From assembly GCA_910584285.1 (NCBI GenBank), contig CAJTYK010000009.1:1-56750 (forward strand): a DNA stretch of 56,750 bases, read 5' to 3'. Both the position numbers and the translations under genes were made by a program. This DNA is from an uncultured Oscillospiraceae bacterium. GTDB taxonomy: Bacteria; Bacillota; Clostridia; Oscillospirales; Oscillospiraceae. Positions 1 through 7,916 of this stretch are shown here, piece after piece. The notes beneath the pieces are model-generated. The model was not told the DNA's origin and did not search any database. It worked only from the letters and a program-made list of their open reading frames with translations. Numbering within the stretch: position 1 is the stretch's first letter; each line of letters opens with the position of its first letter.

Positions 1-17
1 GCACATCGTTGATGTGC
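1..17. repeat. short perfect hairpin at window edge
   Basis: GCACATC-GTT-GATGTGC is a perfect 7-bp inverted repeat with a 3-nt loop, followed by a weak CTTTG. It may be the end of a terminator for a gene left of the window; without the upstream sequence this cannot be decided. Confidence 0.35.
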
Positions 18-72
18 CTTTGCGCCGTTCCGCACCCTATCACAATGATTTACTGAGAGGATTGATCATACC

Positions 73-1644
73 ATGAGCGCATCTCGAGAGAAAAAGCAGC
101 GGCAAAGCGCCGGCCCCTCTGAAAAGGCCCTTCAGGCCCAGCAGCAGCAGGCCGCCCGCAAGCGCAAAACCACCGCCTACACCGTGATCGGCGTGGTGAT
201 TGCGGGCCTGGTGGCCGCGCTGCTGATCTGGAACTCCGGCTTCTTCCAGGGCCGGGCCGCCGCCGCCACCGTGGGGGATACCACCCTGTCCACCGCGGAG
301 CTAAGCTATTACTACTACAGCGCCCGGCAGTCCACCGCCCAGCTCTCCGCCTACGGGCTCGGTTCCTTCGACTCCACCAAGCCTGATGACGAGCAGATCA
401 TCAACGAGGAAGGGAACCAGACCTACCGCGACTACTTCCTGGAGACCGCTCTCTCCTCCGCCCAGCAGGACATAGCCCTGGCGGCGGAGGCCCTAAAGAA
501 CGGCCACACCGAGGCCGAGATTAAGGAAGACGTGGACGCCCAGATCAGCTCCGTCAAGGCTCAGGGCGCCTCCTATGGCTACGGTTACTCCGCCTTCCTC
601 AAGGCCAGCTTTGGCCCCTATATGAGCGCTGGGATCTACAAGCAGATCGTCACCCGGGCCTTGCTGGCCCAGATCGCCAAGAGCGAAAAGAGCGAGGCCC
701 TGTCCAACGGCTACACCACGGAGGATCTGGAGACCTATTACGGCGAGGACGACCACGCCGACACCTACGACACCTTCGAGTACTCCTACCTCAACTTTAC
801 CCCCGAGGCGGTGGAGACCAAGGACAAGGACGGCAACGACATCGACGAGGACAAGGTCAACGCCGAGAAGGAGCTGGCTCTGGCTGAGGCCAAGACCAAG
901 GCGGACGACGCCCTGAAGGCCCTCAAGGACGGCGGTAAGCTGGCCGACGTGGCCAAGAAGTACGAGCTGGAGGACGCCAGCATCGCCGACCACACCACCA
1001 CCGTGGGCACCAGCGCCATCCCCTCCGCCATCAAGGAGGAGCTGCTGAAGCTGAAGGGCGGCGAGTTCAAGCTGGTGGAGAACGGCGAGAGCGGCTACTA
1101 CGTCATCACTCTCCACAGCCGGGAGCGGGTGGAGGATCCCACCCAGGATGTGCGGCACATCCTGGCTCTGGCCGAGCACACCACCGACAGCGACGGCAAG
1201 CTGGTGGCCCCCACTGACGAGGCCTGGGCCGCCGCCAAGGAGAAGATCGACGCCATCGTGGCCGAGTATGAGGGCGGCGACAAGAGCGAGGACTCCTTCG
1301 CCAAGCTGGCCAACGAAAAGTCCGACGACGGCAACGGCACCACCGGTGGCCTGTACACCAAGATCGACCCTGCCGACGGCTATGTGCCCGAGTTCCTGGA
1401 CTGGATCTTTGAGGACGGTCGCAAGCCCGGCGACACCGGCGTAGTGCAGCACTCCGCCACGGAGGGCGCTACCAGCGGCTATTACGGCTACCACTTCATC
1501 TACCTGGTGGGCGACAACGAGGCCAGGTGGGCGCGGGACGTGCGAAGCGCCCTGACCACCCAAGACCTGAATGCCTGGAGCGAGGAACTGATCAAGGGCT
1601 TTGAGACCTCCCTGTCCGACGGCGCCAACTATCTGGGCCGCTGA
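73..1644 (+). CDS. membrane-anchored peptidylprolyl isomerase (PrsA/SurA-like foldase)
   Basis: 523 aa. A basic, Gln/Lys-rich cytoplasmic N-terminus (about residues 1-33) is followed by one hydrophobic segment (about 34-54), so the protein should be a type II membrane protein with its bulk outside the cell. There is no lipobox, unlike classical PrsA. The middle is a charged, helical SurA-N-like region. A parvulin (PpiC) rotamase domain begins near residue 359 with the typical V-R-H-I-L-A opening and includes a G-G-L-Y segment. Expected role: folding of exported proteins at the membrane-wall interface by prolyl cis-trans isomerisation. The ATG at 73 has GAGAGGA about 10 bases upstream. The gene appears monocistronic, ending before a terminator. 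The parvulin assignment rests on recognisable domain order; clients are unknown. Confidence 0.82.
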   Translation: MSASREKKQRQSAGPSEKALQAQQQQAARKRKTTAYTVIGVVIAGLVAALLIWNSGFFQGRAAAATVGDTTLSTAELSYYYYSARQSTAQLSAYGLGSFDSTKPDDEQIINEEGNQTYRDYFLETALSSAQQDIALAAEALKNGHTEAEIKEDVDAQISSVKAQGASYGYGYSAFLKASFGPYMSAGIYKQIVTRALLAQIAKSEKSEALSNGYTTEDLETYYGEDDHADTYDTFEYSYLNFTPEAVETKDKDGNDIDEDKVNAEKELALAEAKTKADDALKALKDGGKLADVAKKYELEDASIADHTTTVGTSAIPSAIKEELLKLKGGEFKLVENGESGYYVITLHSRERVEDPTQDVRHILALAEHTTDSDGKLVAPTDEAWAAAKEKIDAIVAEYEGGDKSEDSFAKLANEKSDDGNGTTGGLYTKIDPADGYVPEFLDWIFEDGRKPGDTGVVQHSATEGATSGYYGYHFIYLVGDNEARWARDVRSALTTQDLNAWSEELIKGFETSLSDGANYLGR

Positions 1645-1660
1645 ACGAATCAAAAAAACA

Positions 1661-1697
1661 CGAGGGCCGGACAGCTTTGTCTGGCCCTCGTTCTCTT
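1661..1697 (+). terminator. Rho-independent terminator after the foldase gene
   Basis: A 13-bp stem (CGAGGGCCGGACA with its partner, one G-U wobble) and a 4-base loop, followed by TTCTCTT. It lies between the foldase stop and the tcdA Shine-Dalgarno site. Confidence 0.75.
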
Positions 1698-1712
1698 AGG
1701 AGCGTGATCGAT

Positions 1713-2429
1713 ATGGACGAACAGTTTATCCGCACCCGGATGCTGCTGGGCGACGGCGCTATGGCGCGGCTGCAAGCCGCCCATGTGGCGGTGTTCGGTC
1801 TGGGGGGCGTGGGGAGCTGGTGCGCCGAGGCCCTGTGCCGCTCCGGCGTGGGCGAGCTGACCCTGGTGGATCAGGACACGGTTTCCGTCAGCAACCTGAA
1901 CCGGCAGGCCGCCGCCCTCCACTCTACTGTGGGCATGGACAAGACCCAAGCCACCGCCCAGCGGCTGGCCGATATTGCCCCGGGCTGCGTCCTCCACCCC
2001 ATCGCCGCCCGGTATGAGGCAGCACACCGGGAGGACTTTTTCCAGGCCCGGTACGACTACCTGGTGGACGCCATCGACCTGGTGAGCTGCAAGCTGGATC
2101 TCATCGAGACCGCCCATGCCCGGGGCATCCCCTCCATCTCCGCCCTGGGCACCGGCAACAAGCGGGACGCCCAGCTCTTGCGCATCGCCGACCTCTCCCA
2201 GACCGAGGGCTGCCCCCTGGCCCGGGTGGTACGCAAGGAGCTGCGGAAGCGGGGCGTCCCCCACCATAAAGTTGTCTTTTCCCCGGAGCTGGCCTACAAT
2301 GCCGAGGACGGCGCCGAGGCCCCGCCTCCGGGCCGGCGGTCTATCCCCGCCAGCGCCATGTGGGTGCCGGCAGCGGCGGGGCTGCTGCTGGCCCAAGCGG
2401 TCATTCTTGAATTGGCCGGCGGCGCTTGA
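1713..2429 (+). CDS. tcdA: tRNA threonylcarbamoyladenosine dehydratase (TcdA / YgdL, ThiF-E1 family)
   Basis: 238 aa from ATG 1713, preceded by AGGAG at 1698. An in-frame TTG further upstream lies inside the terminator and is unlikely to be used. The E1-like nucleotide-binding motif G-L-G-G-V-G-S-W (about residue 29) and V-D-Q-D-T-V-S-V-S-N-L-N-R-Q are characteristic of the ThiF/MoeB/TcdA fold, and the short length with no rhodanese domain fits TcdA. Family role: ATP-dependent cyclisation of t6A37 in ANN-decoding tRNAs to ct6A. Its 3' end overlaps the convergent PAP2 gene by 29 bp. TcdA versus another small ThiF protein cannot be proven from sequence alone, but the whole-length pattern is typical. 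Confidence 0.83.
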   Translation: MDEQFIRTRMLLGDGAMARLQAAHVAVFGLGGVGSWCAEALCRSGVGELTLVDQDTVSVSNLNRQAAALHSTVGMDKTQATAQRLADIAPGCVLHPIAARYEAAHREDFFQARYDYLVDAIDLVSCKLDLIETAHARGIPSISALGTGNKRDAQLLRIADLSQTEGCPLARVVRKELRKRGVPHHKVVFSPELAYNAEDGAEAPPPGRRSIPASAMWVPAAAGLLLAQAVILELAGGA

Positions 2430-2967
2430 GGTACTCCGCCGCGTTCCTGATTACCCACGCCCCGGCCAGCCCGCACAGGGAGCCCACCGCCGCCCCCACC
2501 AGCACGTCGCTGGGGAAGTGCACTCCCACATACAGCCGGGATAGGCCCATCACTACTGCCATGCATATGGCCGTGATCTTCATCCACTTTTTTGGCGCGG
2601 ACCTACACACTGCCAGGGCAAAGGCAAAGGCGGCGTTGGTGTGGCCCGAGGGGAAGGAGTTGGGGTCGTGCTCCGGCACCAGGTTGACAAAGTTCTCAAT
2701 CACCAGCCAGGGCCGGGCCCGGGCCACCAGGGGCTTGATGGTAAAGTTCACCACCACCAGCCCGATCAGCATGGCGCACAACGCGGACAATCCCGCCTTC
2801 CGCGTCTGCTTGAACAGCAGCAGCACCAGGCCCAGCACGATAAACAGCATCCCGGTGTTTCCCAACTGGGTATACAGCTTCATAAACGGATCCAGCAGCG
2901 TGCAGCGCACATTTTGGGCAATCCACACCAGCATCTGTTCGTCCATCTGTTGGATAATTTCCGGCAT
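2401..2967 (-). CDS. PAP2-superfamily membrane phosphatase
   Basis: 188 aa from the ATG at 2967, whose Shine-Dalgarno (GGGAGG) lies just upstream. All three acid-phosphatase motifs are visible in order: K-P-L-V-A-R-A-R-P (KX6RP), P-S-G-H, and S-R-L-Y-V-G-V-H-F-P-S-D (SRX5HX3D). They sit between hydrophobic helices, as expected of an integral membrane lipid phosphatase. A likely substrate is undecaprenyl pyrophosphate or phosphatidylglycerol phosphate, which is inference from the family. It is convergent with tcdA and divergent from the glycan operon, so a link to envelope glycan lipid recycling is plausible but unproven. Confidence 0.85.
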   Translation of the reverse strand: MPEIIQQMDEQMLVWIAQNVRCTLLDPFMKLYTQLGNTGMLFIVLGLVLLLFKQTRKAGLSALCAMLIGLVVVNFTIKPLVARARPWLVIENFVNLVPEHDPNSFPSGHTNAAFAFALAVCRSAPKKWMKITAICMAVVMGLSRLYVGVHFPSDVLVGAAVGSLCGLAGAWVIRNAAEYLKRRRPIQE

Positions 2968-2984
2968 CCTTATCCCTCCCCGCC

Positions 2985-3013
2985 TTGACCCGGGGGTCAA
3001 AGCTATGTATAAT
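2985..3013 (+). promoter_or_regulatory. sigma-A-type promoter of the glycan operon with palindrome over the -35
   Basis: TTGACC (2985-2990), a 17-bp spacer and TATAAT (3008-3013) precede the glycosyltransferase-CsaB gene. The -35 is the left arm of a perfect inverted repeat TTGACCC-GG-GGGTCAA (2985-3000), a possible operator. Confidence 0.7.
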
Positions 3014-3077
3014 GAATGAGTCCACTTTAATATTAACCCATGGCCTGCCCTATGGCAAGCCCTTTTGGAGGTCAAAT

Positions 3078-5318
3078 ATGAAAGTCATCCATCTGATCAG
3101 CGGCGGGGACACCGGCGGGGCCAAAACCCACATCCACACCCTGCTCCAGGGGCTGAACCGGCACATCCAGGCGGACATGGTTTGCTTCACCGACGGGCCC
3201 TTCACCCAGGAGGCCCGGGCGCTGGGCATCCACACCGATGTGCTCACCGGCAGCCCTCCCGCCGTCTTGAAGGCCCTCCGGGACAAGATCCGCCAGGGGG
3301 GCTACGACCTGATCCACTGTCACGGCTCCCGGGGCAACCTGATGGGGGCCCTGCTGAAGCGCTCCACCGGCCTGCCCCTGGTCACTACCGTCCACTCCGA
3401 TCCCAAGATCGACTACATGGGCCGTCCCCTGGCCGCCCTCACCTTCGGCACTCTCAATAGCTGGGCCCTGCGGCGCATCCCCAACCACATCGGCGTGTCC
3501 CAGCCCATGGTGGATCTGCTGATCGGCCGGGGCTACGACCCCCAGGCGGTGTTTGACATACCCAACGGCCTGGATTTCTCCAACCCCACCTCCCGGCTGA
3601 CCCGGGAGGAGTACCTGGCCTCCCTGGGGCTGGACTGGCCCCAGGACGCGGTGATCGCCGGCATCGCCGCCCGCCTGAACCCGGTGAAGGACATAGGCAC
3701 CCTGCTACGGGGCTTCGCTCTGGCCCGCCGGGAGCAGCCCAGCCTGCGCCTCATCATCGCCGGGGAGGGCGAGGAGGGGCCCATGCTCCGCCAACTGGCC
3801 CAGGAGCTGGGGGTGGAGGACGCGGTGTGCTTCGCCGGCTGGGTGGAGGACACCGACAGCTTCTACCACGCCCTGGATATCAACACCCTCACCTCCCTGT
3901 CCGAGGGCTTCCCCTACTCCCTGCCCGAGGGGGCTCGGTTCGCCCTGCCCACCGTGGCCACCAACGTGGGGGGGGTGCCCGCCCTCATCAAGCATAACGT
4001 CACCGGCCTGCTGTTCCAGCCCCGGGATCACGAGGCCCTGGGCCGCCATCTGGCGGATCTGGCCGCCAACTCCGCCCTGCGCCGCCGCCTGGGGGACAAG
4101 CTGCTGGAAAAGGCCCGGGAATCCTATTCCATTGAGAACACCGTCCGGCGGCAGCTGGAGATCTATGAGACCATCCTGCGCCGGAGGGATCGGGCCAGCG
4201 GTCGCAAACGGGACGGGGTGATCCTCTGTGGGGCCTACGGCCAGAACAACGCCGGGGACGAGGCGGTGCTGAAGGCCCTGGTGGCCGAGCTGCGCTCCAT
4301 CGATCCGGATATGCCCCTGTGGGTCATGACCCGGAAGCCCAAGGCCACCCGGCGGATCCACCGGGTGGGGGCTATCTATACCTTCAATCTCCCCGCCTTC
4401 TGCCGCCGTATGTCCAAGTCCGTGCTGTATGCCAACGGCGGCGGCTCCCTGATCCAGGACGTGACCAGCCACCGTTCCCTGTGGTTCTATCTGTTCACCC
4501 TGGCCGCCGCCAAGCGGCTGGGCTGCCGGGTGATGATGTACGGCTGCGGCATCGGCCCCATCCAGTCCCCCCGGAACCGGAGGCGGGCGGGCCGGATCAT
4601 CAACCGGAACGTGGACGCCATCACCCTGCGGGACTGCGCCTCCCTGGACGAGCTGGCCTCCCTGGGGGTGGATCGGCCCCGGATCCAGGTGGCCGCCGAT
4701 CCCGCTGTCTCCCTGCCCGCCGCCCCGGCGGAGGAGGCGGAGGCCGTGCTGGAGCAGGCGGGCCTACGCCCCCGGGAGGGCCAGCGGTATCTGGGCGTCA
4801 CCGTCCGTCCCTGGCCCGGCTTTGAGGACAAGCTGTCTGTCTTTGCCCAGGCCATCGACTACGCCTATGAGAAGCACGGCCTGCTGCCCGTCTTTCTCCC
4901 CATTGAGGGCAGGCTGGACGTGGCGGCAGCAAAGCAGGTGGCCGCCCGGCTCCGGAAGGCCCCCGCCGCCGTCCTGCCCTCCTGTTCCAGCTCCGAGCTG
5001 GCCATCGCCCTGTCCGCCCGGATGGACGTAGCACTGTCCATGCGCCTGCATGCACTGATTTTCGCCGCCGCCCGAGGGGTTCCTCTGGTGGGGGTGGTGT
5101 ACGATCCCAAGGTCAGTGCTTTCCTGGAGCGGGTGGAGCAGGATCTCTACGTCCCTCTGGAGGAGCTCACCACCCAGGGCCTGTGCGCCCTGTTGGACGC
5201 CGCCGAGGCCCGCACCCGGGATCGGGCCGCACTGGCCGCCAAAACCGCCCGCCTGGTGGATCTGGAGCGGATCAACCGGGAGCAGGCCGCCCAGCTTTTG
5301 GAGGGAGGCGCCCCATGA
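3078..5318 (+). CDS. fusion of GT4 glycosyltransferase and CsaB-type polysaccharide pyruvyl transferase
   Basis: 746 aa from ATG 3078, with GGAGGT seven bases upstream. Residues 1 to about 370 form a GT-B family-4 glycosyltransferase: a glycine-rich N-terminal donor domain, then the E-x7-E type segment E-G-F-P-Y-S-L-P-E near 276 and V-G-G-V-P in the C-terminal lobe. Residues about 380-746 match the CsaB/WcaK pyruvyl transferase family: G-A-Y-G-Q-N-N-A-G-D-E-A-V near 383, N-G-G-G-S-L-I-Q-D, and G-C-G-I-G-P near 489. CsaB pyruvylates the wall polysaccharide that SLH domains bind, so this protein probably both extends and pyruvylates a secondary cell-wall polymer. Usual CsaB proteins are about half this length, so this is a two-domain fusion with no frameshift visible. 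It is translationally coupled to the next glycosyltransferase. Confidence 0.85.
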   Translation: MKVIHLISGGDTGGAKTHIHTLLQGLNRHIQADMVCFTDGPFTQEARALGIHTDVLTGSPPAVLKALRDKIRQGGYDLIHCHGSRGNLMGALLKRSTGLPLVTTVHSDPKIDYMGRPLAALTFGTLNSWALRRIPNHIGVSQPMVDLLIGRGYDPQAVFDIPNGLDFSNPTSRLTREEYLASLGLDWPQDAVIAGIAARLNPVKDIGTLLRGFALARREQPSLRLIIAGEGEEGPMLRQLAQELGVEDAVCFAGWVEDTDSFYHALDINTLTSLSEGFPYSLPEGARFALPTVATNVGGVPALIKHNVTGLLFQPRDHEALGRHLADLAANSALRRRLGDKLLEKARESYSIENTVRRQLEIYETILRRRDRASGRKRDGVILCGAYGQNNAGDEAVLKALVAELRSIDPDMPLWVMTRKPKATRRIHRVGAIYTFNLPAFCRRMSKSVLYANGGGSLIQDVTSHRSLWFYLFTLAAAKRLGCRVMMYGCGIGPIQSPRNRRRAGRIINRNVDAITLRDCASLDELASLGVDRPRIQVAADPAVSLPAAPAEEAEAVLEQAGLRPREGQRYLGVTVRPWPGFEDKLSVFAQAIDYAYEKHGLLPVFLPIEGRLDVAAAKQVAARLRKAPAAVLPSCSSSELAIALSARMDVALSMRLHALIFAAARGVPLVGVVYDPKVSAFLERVEQDLYVPLEELTTQGLCALLDAAEARTRDRAALAAKTARLVDLERINREQAAQLLEGGAP

Positions 5319-6394
5319 AACAGATTTTATGCCTCTCCTACACCCCCTGGCGGGCCCGGCCCAACCGCACCCAGCAGCTGCTGGCCCGGCTGGGCGACGC
5401 GAAGATTCTCTTTATCGAGCCCCCGCCCCCCAAGGGTGCACCTAAGCCGGAGCAAGGCCGCCGGGTGCGTAGCCACATCACCGCCTATACCCTGCCCGTC
5501 CCCCTGCCCGGGCCCCGGGATCAGTCCCTGTTTGCCCGCAGGCGGCTGGATCGGGCCACGGACTTCCTCCAGAAGCTCATGGCCAGGCATCACTTCCAGG
5601 AGCCGGTGCTGTGGTGCACCGCCCCCGTCCACGCCCAGTTCCTGGATCGGCTGGCCTACCGGGGGGCGGTATACGACTGCCACCGCTTCTGGGACGAGTC
5701 CTTTCTGGAGCTGGAGAGTGATCTCACCCGCCATGCCGAGGTGGTGTTTGCCGCCTCCTTCGGGCTGACCAGGCGGCTGTCCCCCTGCAACGATAACATC
5801 GCCCTGCTGCCCAACGGAGTGAATCCCCTGCTGTTCTCCCAGGGGGAGCACCCCCTTCCCCCCACCCTGCGGGAGCTTCCCGGCCAGGTGATTTTCGGGC
5901 GGGTAGGGGGCGTCACCGGCAAGGTGGACCTGGAACCCCTGCTCTACGTCGCCCGCCGCCGCCCGGAGTGGACCTTCGTCCTCATGGGCCGGGCCACCAA
6001 GCCCGCGGCCCAGCAGCTGAAGGGCCAGGACAACATCGTCCTCACCGGTCCGGTGAACTCCATGGAGGTGCCTGACTGCCTGTGCCGGTGCGACGTGCTG
6101 TTTGACCTGCCCCGGCTGGATCGGCTGGGCAGCGACGTGGTGCCTATCTCTATCTACGAGTACTTTGCCGCCGGACGGCCGGTGGCCGCCGTCACCGATC
6201 CCAACGTGCCCGACCCCTACCCCCAGCTCATCCACACCGCCTACGACGGGGCGGGCTTCCTCCGGGCCTGCAAGGAGGCGCTGGAGGAGGACCCCAGCTT
6301 GTGTGCCCAGCGGCGGGCCTTCGCCCAGCAGTCCTCCTGGGCGGGGCGGGCGGCCCAGGTGGCCTCCATTTTTGAGGCCGTAGGTTTGTTTTGA
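5315..6394 (+). CDS. GT-B glycosyltransferase, partner of the CsaB fusion
   Basis: 359 aa. ATG 5315 overlaps the stop of the fusion gene (ATGA), with GGAGG just upstream, indicating coupled translation. The protein has the GT-B layout: an N-terminal K-Q-I-L-C-L-S-Y start, a central G-R-V-G-G-V-T-G-K segment opening the C-terminal nucleotide-binding lobe, and I-S-I-Y-E-Y-F-A-A-G-R-P-V near residue 280, the usual donor-site region of glycosyltransferase group 1. Location should be cytoplasmic or peripheral to the membrane. By context it adds a sugar to the same wall or S-layer glycan as the upstream enzyme; the sugar and linkage cannot be read from sequence. Confidence 0.75.
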   Translation: MKQILCLSYTPWRARPNRTQQLLARLGDAKILFIEPPPPKGAPKPEQGRRVRSHITAYTLPVPLPGPRDQSLFARRRLDRATDFLQKLMARHHFQEPVLWCTAPVHAQFLDRLAYRGAVYDCHRFWDESFLELESDLTRHAEVVFAASFGLTRRLSPCNDNIALLPNGVNPLLFSQGEHPLPPTLRELPGQVIFGRVGGVTGKVDLEPLLYVARRRPEWTFVLMGRATKPAAQQLKGQDNIVLTGPVNSMEVPDCLCRCDVLFDLPRLDRLGSDVVPISIYEYFAAGRPVAAVTDPNVPDPYPQLIHTAYDGAGFLRACKEALEEDPSLCAQRRAFAQQSSWAGRAAQVASIFEAVGLF

Positions 6395-6463
6395 TGGTTT
6401 CGCCATGGTTCGCCCCTCCCGCTTCTGGCGGATTGTGTAAGCCTACGAAAATCTGCCGGCCTC

Positions 6464-6492
6464 TTGATTTTTTTGAATCTTTTCGATAAAAT
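6464..6492 (+). promoter_or_regulatory. promoter of the purine operon
   Basis: TTGATT (6464-6469), 17-bp spacer and TAAAAT (6487-6492). It lies upstream of the leader ORF and the hairpin that precede purE. No second promoter fits in the short gap between the hairpin and purE. Confidence 0.65.
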
Positions 6493-6525
6493 GGCAGTGA
6501 ATTTTTTGGAGCGAGGTGCTTACTC

Positions 6526-6597
6526 ATGAGGCGTTCCATTCATGCTCGTCCGGCTGTCCGCCGCCGCGGCACCTTTGTGCCCAAAACTGCCCGTTAA
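6526..6597 (+). CDS. 23-codon leader ORF upstream of purE
   Basis: ATG 6526 to TAA 6597 encodes an Arg-rich peptide (starts MRRSIHARPAVRRRG) and is preceded by GGAGCGAGGTG. The stop codon lies 4-5 bases before a strong terminator-like hairpin. I recognise no homologue. Its position suggests a leader peptide for transcription attenuation of the pur operon; it could also be a chance ORF. Confidence 0.4.
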   Translation: MRRSIHARPAVRRRGTFVPKTAR

Positions 6598-6601
6598 GCC
6601 C

Positions 6602-6645
6602 AAAACAGGCCCGCCCGCACCCGCGCGGCGGCCTGTTTTATTTTT
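6602..6645 (+). terminator. attenuator-like terminator in the purE leader
   Basis: Stem AAAACAGGCC (6602-6611) with GGCCTGTTTT (6630-6639) and a GC-rich inner loop, followed by ATTTTT. It lies downstream of the only good promoter and about 20 nt before purE, so purE expression requires read-through or antitermination. Confidence 0.72.
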
Positions 6646-6663
6646 CACAAGGAGGGTTTTACC

Positions 6664-7158
6664 GTGAAAAAAGTCGCCGTGATCATGGGCTCCGACTCCG
6701 ACTGGCCGGTGGTCAAGGGGGCCTGTGCCCAGCTCAGTGAGTTCGGCATCCCCTACGAGGCCCACATACTCAGCGCCCACCGCACCCCCGCCGCCGCTGC
6801 GGACTTCGCCAAAAGCGCAAGGGCCAATGGCTTCGGCGTGCTGATCTGCGCCGCGGGCATGGCCGCTCATCTGGCGGGGGCCTTCGCCGGCAACTCCACC
6901 CTGCCCGTCATCGGCATACCCATGAAGGGGGGCGCCATGGACGGGCTGGATGCCCTGCTGGCCACCGTCCAGATGCCCAGCGGCATACCGGTGGCCACCG
7001 TGGCCATCAACGGAGCCAAGAACGCCGCCGTGCTGGCCGCCCAGATTCTGGCGGTGTCCGACGACGAGCTGGCGGAAAAGCTGGATCAGGCCCGGGAGCA
7101 GATGGCCGCCCAGATCGCGGAGAAGGAGGCCAGGCTCCAGGCGGAGCTGAACGGCTGA
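6664..7158 (+). CDS. purE: 5-(carboxyamino)imidazole ribonucleotide mutase (class I PurE)
   Basis: 164 aa from GTG 6664, with AAGGAGGG upstream. Class I signatures are present: M-G-S-D-S-D-W near the N-terminus, S-A-H-R-T-P near residue 37, and M-P-S-G-I-P-V-A-T followed by A-K-N-A-A. It converts N5-CAIR to CAIR in de novo purine synthesis. No purK is adjacent, so the N5-CAIR synthetase must be elsewhere or carboxylation is non-enzymatic. First structural gene of the operon, behind an attenuator-like leader. Confidence 0.93.
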   Translation: MKKVAVIMGSDSDWPVVKGACAQLSEFGIPYEAHILSAHRTPAAAADFAKSARANGFGVLICAAGMAAHLAGAFAGNSTLPVIGIPMKGGAMDGLDALLATVQMPSGIPVATVAINGAKNAAVLAAQILAVSDDELAEKLDQAREQMAAQIAEKEARLQAELNG

Positions 7159-7207
7159 TCTCTATACAGAATCCATTTATTTCACAATTTTTTGGGAGGA
7201 ATTCATC

Positions 7208-7894
7208 ATGGAAAACAAACTGGTTTACACCGGCAAGACCAAGAACGTCTACGCCCTGGACAACGGCAACTACCTGCTGAAGTTTAAGGACGACTGCACC
7301 GGCAAGGACGGCGTATTCGACCCCGGCGAGAACTCCGTGGGCCTGACCATCGAGGGCGTGGGCGACGTGAACCTGCGTATGTCCATCTACTTCTTCGAGA
7401 AGATCAACGCCGCCGGCATCCGCACCCACTATGTCTCCGCCGACCTGGCCGACACCACCATGGAAGTACTGCCCGCCAAGGTATTCGGCAAGGGACTGGA
7501 GGTCATCTGCCGGCACAAGGCGGTTGGCTCCTTCTTCCGCCGGTACGGCGAGTATATTGAGGAGGGCGCCGATCTGCCCGCCTACGTGGAGACCACCTTC
7601 AAGAACGACGAGAAGGGCGACCCCCTGGTGACCAAGGACGGCCTGGTGGCCCTGGGCGTAATGACCGAGGCGCAGTACGACGACATCAAGGACATGACCC
7701 AGAAGATCACCCAGATCGTGGCTGACGACCTGAAGGAGAAGGGCCTGGTGCTCTACGACATCAAGTTCGAATACGGTTATGACACCGACGGCAAGGTGAT
7801 GCTCATCGACGAGATCGCCTCCGGCAATATGCGGGTGTATAAGGACGGGCAGTATATCGACCCCATGACCCTGTCCAAGCTGTTCTTCGCCTGA
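7208..7894 (+). CDS. purC: SAICAR synthase
   Basis: 228 aa, ATG 7208 with GGGAGGA upstream. It begins K-L-V-Y-T-G-K-T-K-N-V-Y, the typical PurC ATP-binding strand, and contains the L-Y-D-I-K-F-E-Y-G and D-E-I-A-S-G-N-M-R motifs. Full family length. It ligates aspartate to CAIR with ATP. It lies 49 bp after purE and 22 bp before the purF-like gene, in one operon. Confidence 0.94.
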   Translation: MENKLVYTGKTKNVYALDNGNYLLKFKDDCTGKDGVFDPGENSVGLTIEGVGDVNLRMSIYFFEKINAAGIRTHYVSADLADTTMEVLPAKVFGKGLEVICRHKAVGSFFRRYGEYIEEGADLPAYVETTFKNDEKGDPLVTKDGLVALGVMTEAQYDDIKDMTQKITQIVADDLKEKGLVLYDIKFEYGYDTDGKVMLIDEIASGNMRVYKDGQYIDPMTLSKLFFA

Positions 7895-7916
7895 GGCGCA
7901 GGAGGAATCGGCATCC

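Noticed and set aside
493..1653. Long minus-strand open frame opposite the foldase gene
   Set aside because: Low-complexity Gly/Val/Leu/His composition typical of antisense frames in GC-rich genes, without a Shine-Dalgarno site. The plus-strand frame encodes a recognisable protein.
1677..1712. Upstream TTG start for tcdA
   Set aside because: It lies within the terminator stem of the preceding gene, and the Shine-Dalgarno AGGAG fits the ATG at 1713.
6395..6663. Guanine/adenine riboswitch before purE
   Set aside because: No conserved purine-aptamer core or loop-loop sequences are visible; only a promoter, a short ORF and a terminator-like hairpin.
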